Made by a program: the position numbers and the translations under genes
The notes under the pieces: model-generated
Told to the model about the DNA's origin: nothing
Databases searched by the model: none
What the model saw: only the letters and a program-made list of their open reading frames with translations
Assembly (NCBI GenBank): GCA_046328125.1
Contig: JAXLXF010000007.1
Location: forward strand, 169,139-233,138
Direction of reading: 5' to 3'
Length of the DNA: 64,000 nucleotides
Source: JADZEM01 sp046328125
Lineage (GTDB): Bacteria; Chloroflexota; UBA6077; JACCZL01
Shown here: one piece after another, positions 24,416 through 32,691 of the stretch
Numbering within the stretch: the stretch's first letter is position 1
Layout: each line of letters starts with the position of its first letter

Positions 24416-24419
24416 CGTC

Positions 24420-24806
24420 TCAGCGCCCGCGCGGTCCGACTGGCCGCGAGCCGCTGTTCTGGTTGACGGTCACGTCCCCATCGTCGTCACGCGTCACGCT
24501 GATCGACTCGGCGTACCAGACGCCGTCCTCCTGGTAGACGACGATGGCGCCGCAGGCGTCCGCCGTGGTGGCCGGGTCGTAGTCCGGAATGGCCGCGGTC
24601 TTGACGTGGATCACCCGTCCAGCCCCGCCGACGCCGGTGCCACTGACCCGGAACACCACTTCGTCGTCGCCGGCGGTGATGACGCACCCGTGAAGCACCA
24701 TGCCCTGCGCCTCAGCGGGAGCGGCCAGCGCGGTGCCGCCGACCGGGACCAGGGTGCCAACCGCCAGAAGAAGACCGAACGCCGCGCTCGTGAACTGCCG
24801 CTTCAT
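24420..24806 (-). CDS. Exported hypothetical protein, 128 aa
   Basis: A signal peptide (MKRQFTSAAFGLLLAVG..ALAAPAEA, cleavage near residue 33) precedes a small beta-rich domain with two Cys (GCVITAGDD and ADACGAIVVYQ) that could form a disulfide, and an Asp/Asn-rich tail. The family is not recognised. GGGGAG lies 7-8 nt before the ATG. It is a single-gene unit with its own terminator region. Confidence 0.75.
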   Translation of the reverse strand: MKRQFTSAAFGLLLAVGTLVPVGGTALAAPAEAQGMVLHGCVITAGDDEVVFRVSGTGVGGAGRVIHVKTAAIPDYDPATTADACGAIVVYQEDGVWYAESISVTRDDDGDVTVNQNSGSRPVGPRGR

Positions 24807-25051
24807 CGTCGTAACTCCCCGTATCGTCGATCTCGTGTGTCTCGGTGGCGTCGGTGCCCGCCGACCACCTGAGATCAGGATACGGAGCGACTACGACGGC
24901 TTTTTCGCGGATCTGTCACGGAGCTGTGAACATTTCCGCGACAACTTCTGCGTCGGCCTCCATCAGGCAGAGAGACACGGTCCGGTTTGCGAGACACGCT
25001 TCGGTTTGCCGAGCCGGCCTCGCCGACAACTCGAAGGCGCTCACATCCCCC
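24807..25051. other. Intergenic region without visible genes
   Basis: This stretch holds the start region of the exported-protein gene and otherwise no supported coding or structure. It leads into the palindromic repeat that begins at 25052. Confidence 0.5.
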
Positions 25052-25169
25052 TGTCATCCCGAGCGGCCGCCCAGTCCCCATTCCTGCGACATACCGCCGC
25101 GAGGGATCTCACGCTGCCCTGCTCCGAAGCGTGAGATCCCTCGGTCGCCGGGGCTCCCTCGGGATGACA
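25052..25169. repeat. Dispersed palindromic repeat, copy A (118 bp)
   Basis: The ends are an exact 11-bp inverted repeat, TGTCATCCCGA (25052-25062) and TCGGGATGACA (25159-25169). The left half is nearly identical, inverted, to the right half of copy B at 57522-57648 (roughly 90 percent over 64 nt). It has no coding capacity. Confidence 0.75.
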
Positions 25170-25279
25170 GCGAGGACGCGGGGTGACGGCGAGGACGCGG
25201 GGTGACGGCGAGGACTCAGGGTGACGGCGAGGACTCGGGGTGACGGCGAGGACTCGGGGTGACGGCGAGGACTCGGGAT
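25166..25279. repeat. 19-bp tandem array, 6 copies
   Basis: Six head-to-tail 19-mers, consensus GACGGCGAGGACTCGGGGT, with 0-3 differences each. The first unit starts inside the terminal inverted repeat of copy A, so the array appears to have grown from that repeat's edge. There are no spacers, so it is not a CRISPR. Confidence 0.85.
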
Positions 25280-25309
25280 GACGACAGGGATTCAGCAGTA
25301 CGCCTGGCC

Positions 25310-26263
25310 CTAAAAGACGGCGATCGGGTTGACCGGCGAGCCGGTCACGGTCGGCATCCGCAGCGGGTTGATGCTGATCAGGAACTCCCAGCGGTTGCGA
25401 GCCGCGCACGCCTCGGAGAGATCGTCCAGCCAGGCGTTGTCCAGGATCCAGAGCCCCAGCGCCACGATCCCGATCTGGTGGACCGGGTTGGAGAAGCGCG
25501 GGTACGTGTTCGGGGCCACGTCGTTGCCGGTGTCGGAGCCCATCACGGCGATGCCGCGCTCCTTGAACAGCGGCAGCAGCTCTGGCTGCGGCCCGGAGCT
25601 GCCGGCGACGTTCACGTCCACCGCGCCGTGGCGGTCGCGGTGCCCGAGCTGGCCGGTCCGCAGCAGCAGGACGTCCCCCTCCTGGATCGTGAAGCCGCAC
25701 TCGCGCTCGGCCCGCTCGACGTCGTCCAGGCCGACGCCGTCGCCGCGTGCGATGGCCTCGACGCCGCGCAGCCGGGCGGCGTCCACCAGGACGCCGCGCG
25801 TCAGGATGCCCAGCTCGGCGGCGGTGACGTCGTGGCTCTGGGCGCCGTCACGGCTGTCGATCAGGGTGGAGGACGCGCCGTTGTACATCTTGCCGTCCCA
25901 CATGAAGTGACAGAGGCTGTCCACGTGGGTGACGGTGTGCCCGTGGAAGACCATCCCGATGTAGTCCGAGACGGCCTGGCGGTCTGGCCCTTCGCCAGGG
26001 CGGTACTTGTCGCCGCCGCCGCGCATGTAGTGGGTCGGCGGGATCGGCGTGTCGGCGGCGGCCTCGAACGTGACCGGCCGGGCACAGCTGACGCTGACGC
26101 CCTCCCGCACCAGCCCGAGCGCCCGCTTCGTGGTCTCGGGCGTGACCAGATTCAGGGTGCCCTTCTGGTCGTCCTGGCCCCAGCGGCCCCAGTTGGAGAG
26201 GCTCTGCATCCACTCCAGGAGTTGATCCTGGGTCGGCTTGCGGGTGCTGGCGGAGGTGGTCAT
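25310..26263 (-). CDS. Cyclase-family (kynurenine formamidase-like) metal hydrolase
   Basis: A 317-residue protein of the cyclase family (PF04199). The metal-binding signature HGHTVTHVDSLCH (about 107-119) matches HxGTHxDxxxH, apart from the usual GT. NWGRWGQDDQKGTLNLVTPE near the start is typical of the longer bacterial subgroup. Relatives hydrolyse formamides, lactones or cyclic amides. No tryptophan-degradation neighbours are present, so the substrate is open. The ATG at 26263 follows GGGAGCG. The gene is followed by a tandem 19-mer array and the dispersed repeat. Confidence 0.85.
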   Translation of the reverse strand: MTTSASTRKPTQDQLLEWMQSLSNWGRWGQDDQKGTLNLVTPETTKRALGLVREGVSVSCARPVTFEAAADTPIPPTHYMRGGGDKYRPGEGPDRQAVSDYIGMVFHGHTVTHVDSLCHFMWDGKMYNGASSTLIDSRDGAQSHDVTAAELGILTRGVLVDAARLRGVEAIARGDGVGLDDVERAERECGFTIQEGDVLLLRTGQLGHRDRHGAVDVNVAGSSGPQPELLPLFKERGIAVMGSDTGNDVAPNTYPRFSNPVHQIGIVALGLWILDNAWLDDLSEACAARNRWEFLISINPLRMPTVTGSPVNPIAVF

Positions 26264-26316
26264 CGTCGCTCCCTTCCGTGGCGAGGTCGTCAGCCGGCGA
26301 AGGCGTCAGGTCGGGA

Positions 26317-26730
26317 TCAGGCGCGCAGGCCGAGCCGGGTCAGCTCCTCGTAGTACTCCTCGCTGGCGACGGCGATCGCCTCGATGGAGGCAATGAGCTC
26401 GGCGGGGTCGAGGTCAGAGGCGAGCTGCTCGTCCAGCAGGATGACGTCCCCCTCCTCGTCCACGGCGAACTTGCAGCTGTTGAGGATCCAGTTGAGCTCC
26501 AGCAGCCGGCGGTGCATGGCCGCCTCGTTCTCGGACGGGTTCCGACCGACGATGTGCGAGATGACGACCCACTCCTCGGTGACGATGACGCTGACGCCGA
26601 GATGGTCGCGGACGCTCGTTTCGAATTCGAGCGTAAACGTGTTCGGGTCGTCTTCGTCGACGGCGTACTCCCAGGGTGACCCGTCCAGCATCTCTCGGAC
26701 CCGAGCCGTGGTCTCCGCAACGTCGGCCAT
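26317..26730 (-). CDS. YbjN-type (putative sensory transduction regulator) protein
   Basis: A 137-residue acidic protein with the YbjN/TY3-type alpha/beta fold: VREMLDGSPWEYAVDEDDPNTFTLEF, a strand pair VSVIVTEEWVVISHIVG, and RRLLELNWILNSCKFAVDEEGDVILLDEQL. Such proteins resemble type III secretion chaperones and probably bind proteins rather than catalyse. ATG 26730 is chosen for GAGGGAG upstream and because a matched promoter lies 56 nt further up. It is divergent from a lone response-regulator receiver; shared control is possible. Confidence 0.8.
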   Translation of the reverse strand: MADVAETTARVREMLDGSPWEYAVDEDDPNTFTLEFETSVRDHLGVSVIVTEEWVVISHIVGRNPSENEAAMHRRLLELNWILNSCKFAVDEEGDVILLDEQLASDLDPAELIASIEAIAVASEEYYEELTRLGLRA

Positions 26731-26785
26731 CGCCTGCTCCCTCTGTGTTCGCTCGATAGGCTTACCGCTTGAGTCTACCTCAGGC

Positions 26786-26814
26786 ATTCTAGGCGACGGC
26801 AGGAGACCGGCCAA
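26786..26814 (-). promoter_or_regulatory. Sigma-70-type promoter of the YbjN-type gene
   Basis: On the minus strand, TTGGCC (26814-26809), a 17-nt spacer and TAGAAT (26791-26786) form a good -35/-10 pair 56 nt before the start codon. Confidence 0.65.
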
Positions 26815-26856
26815 ACCAATCCAGGCCGCGTGGCGCTGAGATAGTCGATACGCGCC

Positions 26857-26884
26857 TTGCCAGAGGTGCGAGCGTCCGTATAAT
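26857..26884 (+). promoter_or_regulatory. Sigma-70-type promoter of the receiver gene
   Basis: TTGCCA (26857-26862), a 16-nt spacer and TATAAT (26879-26884) precede the receiver gene by 51 nt, with no competing feature between. Confidence 0.75.
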
Positions 26885-26935
26885 GGCGGTCACGAAGCTC
26901 AACCGGGGGCGGGGCGGACTTCGCAGGGAGCTGGA

Positions 26936-27331
26936 GTGCGCGTGAGCGATCACGTGGCAGGGAATGCACCCGACCGAACGGTGATCGTCCTCGAGGACGA
27001 TCCGGCCATCGGCAACATGCTGTCGACGCTGCTGACCGTCGAGGGGTTTCGTCCGATCCTGATGGTGGACGGCCGCGAGGGGCTCGAGCTGGCGCGTGCG
27101 ATCCGGCCGGCGCTGATTACGCTGGACCTGTCGCTGCCGACGCTCGACGGCTTCCAGGTGCTGAACCAGATCGACGACGACACGGACGTCAGGACGCCGG
27201 TCATCATCGTCTCGGCGTACACCGACCGCCTGACGGCTGCCCACCGGGCGCGCGTCTCGGCTATCCTGACCAAGCCGTTCGAGATCGACACATTGCTGAA
27301 CTGCATCCGCGCGGCGATTGGGAGAGCTTGA
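26936..27331 (+). CDS. Stand-alone response regulator receiver domain
   Basis: A 131-residue CheY-like receiver with no output domain. VIVLEDDPAIGNML gives the acidic pair, ALITLDLSLPTLDGF the phospho-acceptor Asp, VIIVSAYTD the switch Thr/Ser region (Ser here), and ILTKPFEIDTLL the conserved Lys-Pro. It would pass phosphate or bind a partner protein. No histidine kinase is nearby, so it is an orphan. GTG 26936 or 26942 is the start; GGGAGC lies 6 nt before the first. It is transcribed from the TATAAT promoter just upstream, divergently from the YbjN-type gene. Confidence 0.9.
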   Translation: MRVSDHVAGNAPDRTVIVLEDDPAIGNMLSTLLTVEGFRPILMVDGREGLELARAIRPALITLDLSLPTLDGFQVLNQIDDDTDVRTPVIIVSAYTDRLTAAHRARVSAILTKPFEIDTLLNCIRAAIGRA

Positions 27332-27407
27332 CACGGCCCCGTGCGACACTCCCGCCGGGATCGCCGTGGTGTGCGCGCTATCTTCGACGCATCTGTGGGG
27401 TGAGGGC

Positions 27408-27860
27408 ATGGTCCAGAAGATCGACACGACGATCGCCCGCCTCAGGCTGTTGCTCGCCGACGTGACGGCCAAAGAGGCCCAGTACACGGGTGTCAGACAA
27501 CAGTTCCGCGACCAGTTACGTCGGGCGGTCGAGTACAGCGTCTATGGGGACAGCTCGCTTGACGGGACGCTCGGGTTGATGGCCGAGATCCAGCAGCGGA
27601 TCGGGGTGGCCGAAGCGACGTTGCGCGACCTGGGGCTGATCCGGGCACGGGCCGAGCGCGAGCTGGAGTCGTTGCAGCTGACGAAGCGGATCGAGGCGGC
27701 GAAGGCGGAGCTCGGGGAGCTGGTGGCCCGCCAGCGCGAGCTCGAAGCGGCCGGCGTCATCATCACGAGCGACGCCGAGATCGTGGTCCAGATCCGGCAG
27801 CTGCGCCAGCAGATCAACGAGGCGAGCGAGCAGGCGGCCCGGACGCTGGGCAGGCGCTGA
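27408..27860 (+). CDS. Coiled-coil hypothetical protein, 150 aa
   Basis: The protein is almost wholly helical with heptad patterning (IDTTIARLRLLLADVTAKEAQ, then RAERELESLQLTKRIEAAKAELGELVARQRELEAAG and a last helix QIRQLRQQINEASEQ). There is no signal peptide or enzyme motif. It could be a scaffold or cell-envelope-associated coiled coil. The ATG at 27408 has GGTGAGGG directly upstream. It lies 76 nt after the receiver gene on the same strand and may be its partner. Confidence 0.7.
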   Translation: MVQKIDTTIARLRLLLADVTAKEAQYTGVRQQFRDQLRRAVEYSVYGDSSLDGTLGLMAEIQQRIGVAEATLRDLGLIRARAERELESLQLTKRIEAAKAELGELVARQRELEAAGVIITSDAEIVVQIRQLRQQINEASEQAARTLGRR

Positions 27861-28114
27861 GCGGGGCAGGCTGACAGAAAGACTTACAGTCTCGCCACCG
27901 GACGGCGAGAGGCGCCGATCCTGGGGTCCACAGACGACGCACGGTCCGCTACACTGGTCTGGCCTGGGGCAAGCTCGCGCATCGCGACGGCTGACGGTGA
28001 GGCCGGCAGAGGTGTCGGCTGGCTGGCGACTGGATCGTCAGCCTACCCGCGGTCCGGATCGTGTCGGCTGGCTTCGTCAACCGGGACGCTGCTTTCATGG
28101 GAAGGGGGCTCTCG

Positions 28115-28660
28115 ATGCTCTTTGAGCGAATGATGCGGGCGGCCCGTCTGGATTCGAGCCTCTTCGAAGAGGTCGAGGCCGACCTGAGCGCCACCAGTCA
28201 AGCGGCAACGGTGGTGGGGATCGTGGCGCTGTGCGGAGCGATCGGCGGCGCCGTGCGATTCGGAGCGGCCGGCCAGACCGGCAGCGCGGTCCTGGCGTTC
28301 GTCGGCGGGCTGGTCATGGCGTTCGTCGGCTGGGTCGCCTGGTCGTACATCACGTATTGGATCGGCACGTCGATCTTCAAGGGTCAGGCGACGCCCGGCG
28401 AGCTGCTGCGCACGATCGGCTTCGCGCAGACGCCCGGTGCGCTCAACATCCTGCAGTTCATCCCGGTGCTGGGCGGCATCGTCTCGCTCGTCACGTTCGT
28501 CTGGCTGATCGTCGCGGGCATCATCGCGCTGCGGCAGGCGCTCGACATCTCGACCGGCCAGGCGGTCATCACGGCGATTATCGGCATCATCCCGATGTTC
28601 CTGCTGTACTGCGTGATGGGCCTGATCATCGGCGGCGGCAGCTTCGCGATGGGGCAGTAG
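28115..28660 (+). CDS. YIP1-family membrane protein
   Basis: A 182-residue integral membrane protein with five hydrophobic segments and the YIP1 pattern: a helical N-terminus (MLFERMMRAARLDSSLFEEVEAD), then GLVMAFVGWVAWSYITYWIGTSIFKGQATPGELLRTIGFAQTPGALNILQFIP, and a last helix near GIIPMFLLYCVMGLII. Bacterial members are of unknown role. ATG 28115 is preferred for AAGGGGG 8 nt upstream; GTG 28061 and ATG 28097 are alternatives. A TACACT box at 27950-27955 could be its -10. It ends at a clear terminator. Confidence 0.85.
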   Translation: MLFERMMRAARLDSSLFEEVEADLSATSQAATVVGIVALCGAIGGAVRFGAAGQTGSAVLAFVGGLVMAFVGWVAWSYITYWIGTSIFKGQATPGELLRTIGFAQTPGALNILQFIPVLGGIVSLVTFVWLIVAGIIALRQALDISTGQAVITAIIGIIPMFLLYCVMGLIIGGGSFAMGQ

Positions 28661-28688
28661 CGCTCAGGGAGAAGCGGCCCCACCCCAG

Positions 28689-28721
28689 CCCCCTCTTCAT
28701 CTCGATGGAGAGGGGGTTTTT
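28689..28721 (+). terminator. Intrinsic terminator after the YIP1 gene
   Basis: The stem (28689-28699 with 28706-28716, one G-T pair) and a 6-nt loop are followed by TTTTTG. This is one of the clearest terminators in the window. Confidence 0.8.
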
Positions 28722-28804
28722 GTCTGCATGACGCGAGCGCGGCGCGCGGTGGGCTCACGGCGTGGTAGGCTGATACTGCTCGGTCGCGCAGCGGGAGACC
28801 CTCC

Positions 28805-29476
28805 ATGACGACACAGACGAACCGGACGGCGAGCATCGGACGGGACGATCTCTGCGATCCCAGAACGGCGCCAGACTACCTGCCGCCCCCGCCTGCCCCG
28901 GTTGCCTGGGAAGACTTCCTGGACTGGCTCGACGAGGACGTCCACGCCGAGTGGGTCGATGGAGAGATCGTCGAGATGTCGCCTGCGACAGATGAACACC
29001 AGCGTCTTGCCGGATTCCTGTACATCCTGCTGACGCTCTTCGTGCAGCGTCATGGCCTGGGCGAGGTGTTCCAGGCACCGTTCCGAATGCGGCTCCCGTC
29101 TCGTCCGAGCGGTCGAGAGCCGGACGTGCTGTTCATCAACGACGCCCACGCCGACCGGGTCACGCACACGTTCGTGAATGGTCCGGCCGACCTGGTGATC
29201 GAGGTCGTCTCGCCGGAGAGCGTCAGCCGCGACCTGGGCGAGAAGCTGGCCGAGTACGAGCATGCCGGCGTCCCGGAGTACTGGGTCGTCGATCCGCTGC
29301 ACGGCGATGAGCGGTTCTACCAGCTCGGCGACGACGGACGGTATCGGATGGGCGTCGTGGACGAGGACGGCATCTACACGTCGCGGGCCGTACCGGGATT
29401 CCGGTTGCGGGTCGCCTGGCTGCGGCAGCGCCCGCTCCCAACCGTCGACGCGGCGTTGGCCGAGCTCGCCGGGTAG
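28805..29476 (+). CDS. Uma2-family (DUF820) PD-(D/E)xK nuclease-like protein
   Basis: A 223-residue Uma2 family protein. The nuclease-like core is GREPDVLFINDAHADR, then PADLVIEVVSPESVSRDLGEKLAEYEHAGVPEYWVVDP, containing the Asp, Glu-x-Val and Lys positions of the fold. These genes are very common in Chloroflexota and Cyanobacteria, often near mobile DNA, and their biological role is unsettled. The ATG at 28805 follows GGGAGACC. A MITE-like element lies 24 nt after its stop. Confidence 0.9.
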   Translation: MTTQTNRTASIGRDDLCDPRTAPDYLPPPPAPVAWEDFLDWLDEDVHAEWVDGEIVEMSPATDEHQRLAGFLYILLTLFVQRHGLGEVFQAPFRMRLPSRPSGREPDVLFINDAHADRVTHTFVNGPADLVIEVVSPESVSRDLGEKLAEYEHAGVPEYWVVDPLHGDERFYQLGDDGRYRMGVVDEDGIYTSRAVPGFRLRVAWLRQRPLPTVDAALAELAG

Positions 29477-29499
29477 CGCCGACTGCGAGCCGTGAACGT

Positions 29500-29619
29500 G
29501 GGTGTGCGTCAATCCTTCGTGGGGCGCGATGAATCGCGCCCGTACCGGGATCCTGCCTTGTACGGGCGCGATTCATCGCGCCCCCGGGTCTAGCTGGGCA
29601 CAACTCTGACGCACATCCC
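29500..29619. mobile_element. MITE-like palindromic element, copy 1 (120 bp)
   Basis: Outer ends GGGTGTGCGTCA (29500-29511) and TGACGCACATCCC (29607/8-29619) are imperfect inverted repeats. The inner arms 29521-29545 and 29560-29584 are exact over 25 bases around a 14-nt loop. It is homologous to the element at 59160-59298. No clear target duplication is seen here and it carries no gene. Confidence 0.75.
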
Positions 29620-29737
29620 GTCGACGGCTTTCTGTTGACGGAGTCCAGACGGTGCGCGAGAATCGAGGGGCGGTCACCAGACGATGACGTCCCGGGGCAC
29701 GTGCGCCGTCATCGGGCCGCGACGAGGAGGAGCAGCG

Positions 29738-31303
29738 ATGACGGTGGAGAGCACCCAGCCGGCGCCCGCGCAAACGACGGCGACGCGGCCGATGACCGGG
29801 GCGGAGTACCTCGAAAGCCTGCGGGACGGTCGGGAGATCTGGCTGTACGGCGAGAAGGTCAAGGACGTCACCACCCACCCGGCCTTCCGCAACACGGCGC
29901 GGATGGTGGCCCGCCTGTACGACGCGATCCACGACCCGGCCACGAAGGACGTCCTGACCACCGAGACCGACACCGGCTCGGGCGGCTACACCCATCGCTT
30001 CTTCCGCGCGCCGACGAGCGCTGAGGAGCAGCTCGCCAGCCGCGACGCCATCGCGGCCTGGGCCAGGCTGACCTACGGCTTCCTCGGGCGCTCGCCCGAC
30101 TACAAGGCCGCGTTCCTGGCGACGCTCGGCGCCAACTCGGACTTCTACGCGCCGTACGACGCGAACGCTCGCGCCTGGTACAAGCGCGCCCAGGAGCAGC
30201 TGCTGTTCCTCAACCACGCCATCATCCACCCGCCCGTTGACCGTGACCGCCCGATCCACGAGCGCTCCGAAGTCTGCGTCCACGTGGTGGACGAGAAGGA
30301 CAACGGCATCGTCGTCAGCGGCGCGAAAGTCGTGGCGACCGGCTCGGCGCTGACGAACGCGACGTTCGTGGCCCACAATGGCCTGATCCCCCTGCAAGAC
30401 AAGCGGTACGCCTGCATCTTCATGGTGCCGATGAGCGCGCCCGGCGTGAAGCTGATCTCGCGCGCCTCCTACGAAAACACCGCCGCCGTGATGGGCACGC
30501 CGTTCGACTACCCGCTCTCCAGCCGCCTTGACGAGAACGACGCCATCTTCGTGCTGGACAACGTGCTGATCCCGTGGGAGGACGTGTTCGTCTACGGCGA
30601 CGTGGACAAGGCGAACAACTTCTTCCCGCAGACCGGCTTCCTGCCGCGCGCGCTGATGCACGGCTGTACCCGGCTCGCCGTCAAGCTGGAGCTCCTCGGC
30701 GGCCTGATGATGAAGGCGCTCGAAGCGACCGGCACGAAGGACTATCGCGGTCAGCAGGTGCGGACCGGCGAGATCGTCGCCTACCGCAACCTGTTCTGGA
30801 GCCTGTCCGAGGCGATGGCCCGCAACCCGACCCCCTGGGTGAACGGCGCGGTGCTGCCGGACATCCAGGCCGGCACGGCGTTCTGGGCGTTCGGCCCGAC
30901 CTTCTACCCGATCGTCAAGAACCTGATCGAGCAGAGCGTCGCCAGCGGCCTGATCTACCTGAACTCCAGCGCGAAGGATTTCCTGAACCCCGAGCTGCGC
31001 GCCTACCTGGACACCTACGTGCGCGGCACCAACGGCTACGACTCGGTCGAGCGGGTCAAGCTGATGAAGCTGCTCTGGGACAGTATCGGCAGCGAGCTGG
31101 GCGGGCGCGGCGAGCTGTACGAGATCAACTGGGCCGGCTCGACCGAGGAGACGCGCATCAGCACGCTCGGGATCTCGCAGGCGATCGGGCTGGCGGACCG
31201 CATGAAGGGGATGGTCGAAACCTGCCTCGGCGAGTACGACCTGCACGGCTGGACGGCCCCGGACCTCGTCAACCCGGACGACGTGAGCTGGCTTCCGCGC
31301 TAG
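29738..31303 (+). CDS. HpaB/PvcC-family flavin-dependent monooxygenase or 4-hydroxybutyryl-CoA dehydratase-type protein
   Basis: A 521-residue member of the 4-hydroxyphenylacetate 3-hydroxylase family (HpaB, also including 4-hydroxybutyryl-CoA dehydratase). TGAEYLESLRDGREIWLYGEKV is the family's N-terminal signature; TGSALTNATFVAHN and DENDAIFVLDNVLIPWEDVFVYGDVDKANNFF follow. HpaB enzymes hydroxylate phenols with FADH2 supplied by a separate reductase, none of which is adjacent. I do not see the Cys cluster expected for the dehydratase. ATG 29738 follows GGAGGAG. The next genes, a class III CoA transferase and a crotonase, suggest one catabolic route for an aromatic or hydroxy-acid. Confidence 0.88.
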   Translation: MTVESTQPAPAQTTATRPMTGAEYLESLRDGREIWLYGEKVKDVTTHPAFRNTARMVARLYDAIHDPATKDVLTTETDTGSGGYTHRFFRAPTSAEEQLASRDAIAAWARLTYGFLGRSPDYKAAFLATLGANSDFYAPYDANARAWYKRAQEQLLFLNHAIIHPPVDRDRPIHERSEVCVHVVDEKDNGIVVSGAKVVATGSALTNATFVAHNGLIPLQDKRYACIFMVPMSAPGVKLISRASYENTAAVMGTPFDYPLSSRLDENDAIFVLDNVLIPWEDVFVYGDVDKANNFFPQTGFLPRALMHGCTRLAVKLELLGGLMMKALEATGTKDYRGQQVRTGEIVAYRNLFWSLSEAMARNPTPWVNGAVLPDIQAGTAFWAFGPTFYPIVKNLIEQSVASGLIYLNSSAKDFLNPELRAYLDTYVRGTNGYDSVERVKLMKLLWDSIGSELGGRGELYEINWAGSTEETRISTLGISQAIGLADRMKGMVETCLGEYDLHGWTAPDLVNPDDVSWLPR

Positions 31304-31336
31304 CTTTCTCGCGCGTGGTACCATCGGGCCAATGAC

Positions 31337-31360
31337 GGGCGCCGCCGTGCGACGGCGCCC
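31337..31360 (+). other. Hairpin between the monooxygenase and CoA-transferase genes
   Basis: An 8-bp GC-only stem (31337-31344 with 31353-31360) and 8-nt loop lie in the 129-nt gap. With no T-run it is more likely an mRNA processing or stability element than a terminator. Confidence 0.4.
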
Positions 31361-31432
31361 TCGACAGCCGTGCCATGCGCCCTGGCTAGACTCGTCCCGG
31401 TCACGACGGCCGGGTCCCGATGGAGTGTCCCA

Positions 31433-32599
31433 ATGGAGCCGTTGTCCCACATCCGTGTGCTCGACCTGACTCGCGCTCGCTCCGGCCCGACCTGCATCCG
31501 CCAGCTCTCGGAGATGGGCGCCCAGGTCGTCAAGGTCGAGATGCCCGGCGAAGAGGACGACAGCGTCGGCGGGCGCCACAACTTCGACTTTCAGAACCTG
31601 CACCCGAACAAGCGCAGCATCGAAGTTGACATGAAGAAGCCAGAAGGCAAGGAGATCATCTTCCGGCTGGCTCGCGTCTCCGACGTGCTGGTCGAGAACT
31701 TCCGGCCGCGCGTCAAGCATCGCCTCGGGATCGACTACGAGACGCTGAAGAAGATCAACCCGCGTCTGGTCTACACCAGCATCTCCGGCTTCGGGCAGAC
31801 CGGGCCGTACCAGGATCACGCCGGCCTGGACCAGATCGCGCAGGGTCTCTCGGGGTTCATGACGGTCAACGGCTTCCCGGAGCACGGTCCGCTGCGGGCC
31901 GGCCTGCCGATCGCGGACCTGACGGCCGGCATCATGGCAGCGTACGGCACCGTCTGCGCGCTGCTGGAGCGGGAGATCTCGGGTGAGGGCCAGTGGGTCC
32001 ACACCTCGCTGCTCCAGGGCATGATGCGCCTGATGGACCTCCAGGCAGCGCGCTGGCTCCAGAACGGCGAAGTCCCGCCCCAGGCCGGCAACTACCACCC
32101 GGTTGGCGTCCCGACCGGCGTCTTCAAGTGCCAGGACGGCAGCATCATCATCCAGGCGTCCGGCACGCGGCTGTACCAGCGGCTGTGCGAAGTGCTGGAA
32201 GCGCCGGAGCTGCTGACCGACGAGCGGTTCTCGACCACACCGGCCCGCCAGAACCACCGCGAGGAGATGACGGTGGAGCTGGAGAAGCGGCTGGTGAAGC
32301 AGGACCGGGCGTACTGGCAGAAGAAGTTCCACGAGGCCGGCGTGCCGGCCGGTCCGATCCTGAACACGCAGCAGGCGTTCGAGAACGAGCAGGTAGAGAC
32401 GCTGCCGGCCTGGCGCCCGGCCGTCCACCCGACGCTCGGCAAGCTGAAGCTGACCGGTCACGGCGTGAACCTCGAACGGACGCCCCCCTCGATCCGGTCG
32501 GCTGCCCCCGAGCGCGGCGAGCACACCGACGAGATCCTGAAGGAGCTCGAGTACACCCCCGAGGAGATCAAGGCGCTCCACGAGCAGGGAGCGGTCTAA
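31433..32599 (+). CDS. CaiB/BaiF family (class III) CoA transferase
   Basis: The 388-residue enzyme opens LSHIRVLDLTRARSGPTCIRQLSEMGAQVVKVE, then ENFRPRVKHRLGIDYETL, SGFGQTGPYQDHAGLDQIAQGLSGFM and GEGQWVHTSLLQGMM. The usual catalytic Asp region (in VxxSLxD-type motifs) reads VHTSLLQG here, so the Asp is not obvious and activity may differ. ATG 31433 has GATGGAG upstream. It is sandwiched between an HpaB-type enzyme and a crotonase, the likely acyl-CoA steps of one pathway. It is distinct from the paralogue at 20859. Confidence 0.88.
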   Translation: MEPLSHIRVLDLTRARSGPTCIRQLSEMGAQVVKVEMPGEEDDSVGGRHNFDFQNLHPNKRSIEVDMKKPEGKEIIFRLARVSDVLVENFRPRVKHRLGIDYETLKKINPRLVYTSISGFGQTGPYQDHAGLDQIAQGLSGFMTVNGFPEHGPLRAGLPIADLTAGIMAAYGTVCALLEREISGEGQWVHTSLLQGMMRLMDLQAARWLQNGEVPPQAGNYHPVGVPTGVFKCQDGSIIIQASGTRLYQRLCEVLEAPELLTDERFSTTPARQNHREEMTVELEKRLVKQDRAYWQKKFHEAGVPAGPILNTQQAFENEQVETLPAWRPAVHPTLGKLKLTGHGVNLERTPPSIRSAAPERGEHTDEILKELEYTPEEIKALHEQGAV

Positions 32600-32602
32600 C
32601 GA

Positions 32603-32676
32603 AGTAGGCGGTAGGCGGTAAGCAGTAGGCGGTGGGTGTCCGCTTTCTGCCTACCGCCTACCGCCTACCGCCTACT
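32603..32676. repeat. Inverted heptamer array, copy 1
   Basis: Units of GTAGGCG run forward from 32603 to about 32632 and in reverse complement (CCTACCG) from 32647 to 32676, making a hairpin of about 28 bp with a few mismatches. It begins 4 nt after a TAA stop in the context TAACGAAGTAGGCGG, identical to the copy at 43174. Confidence 0.8.
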
Positions 32677-32691
32677 GGAGCGAAGCGACCC

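Noticed and set aside
25166..25279. Possible CRISPR array
   Set aside because: The units are contiguous 19-mers without unique spacers, and no cas genes are present.
29573..32581. Open frame of 1002 codons antisense to the monooxygenase and CoA transferase genes
   Set aside because: It mirrors two well-recognised genes, has no protein motif, and its composition (Arg, Asp, His, Val rich) is that of an antisense frame in GC-rich DNA.
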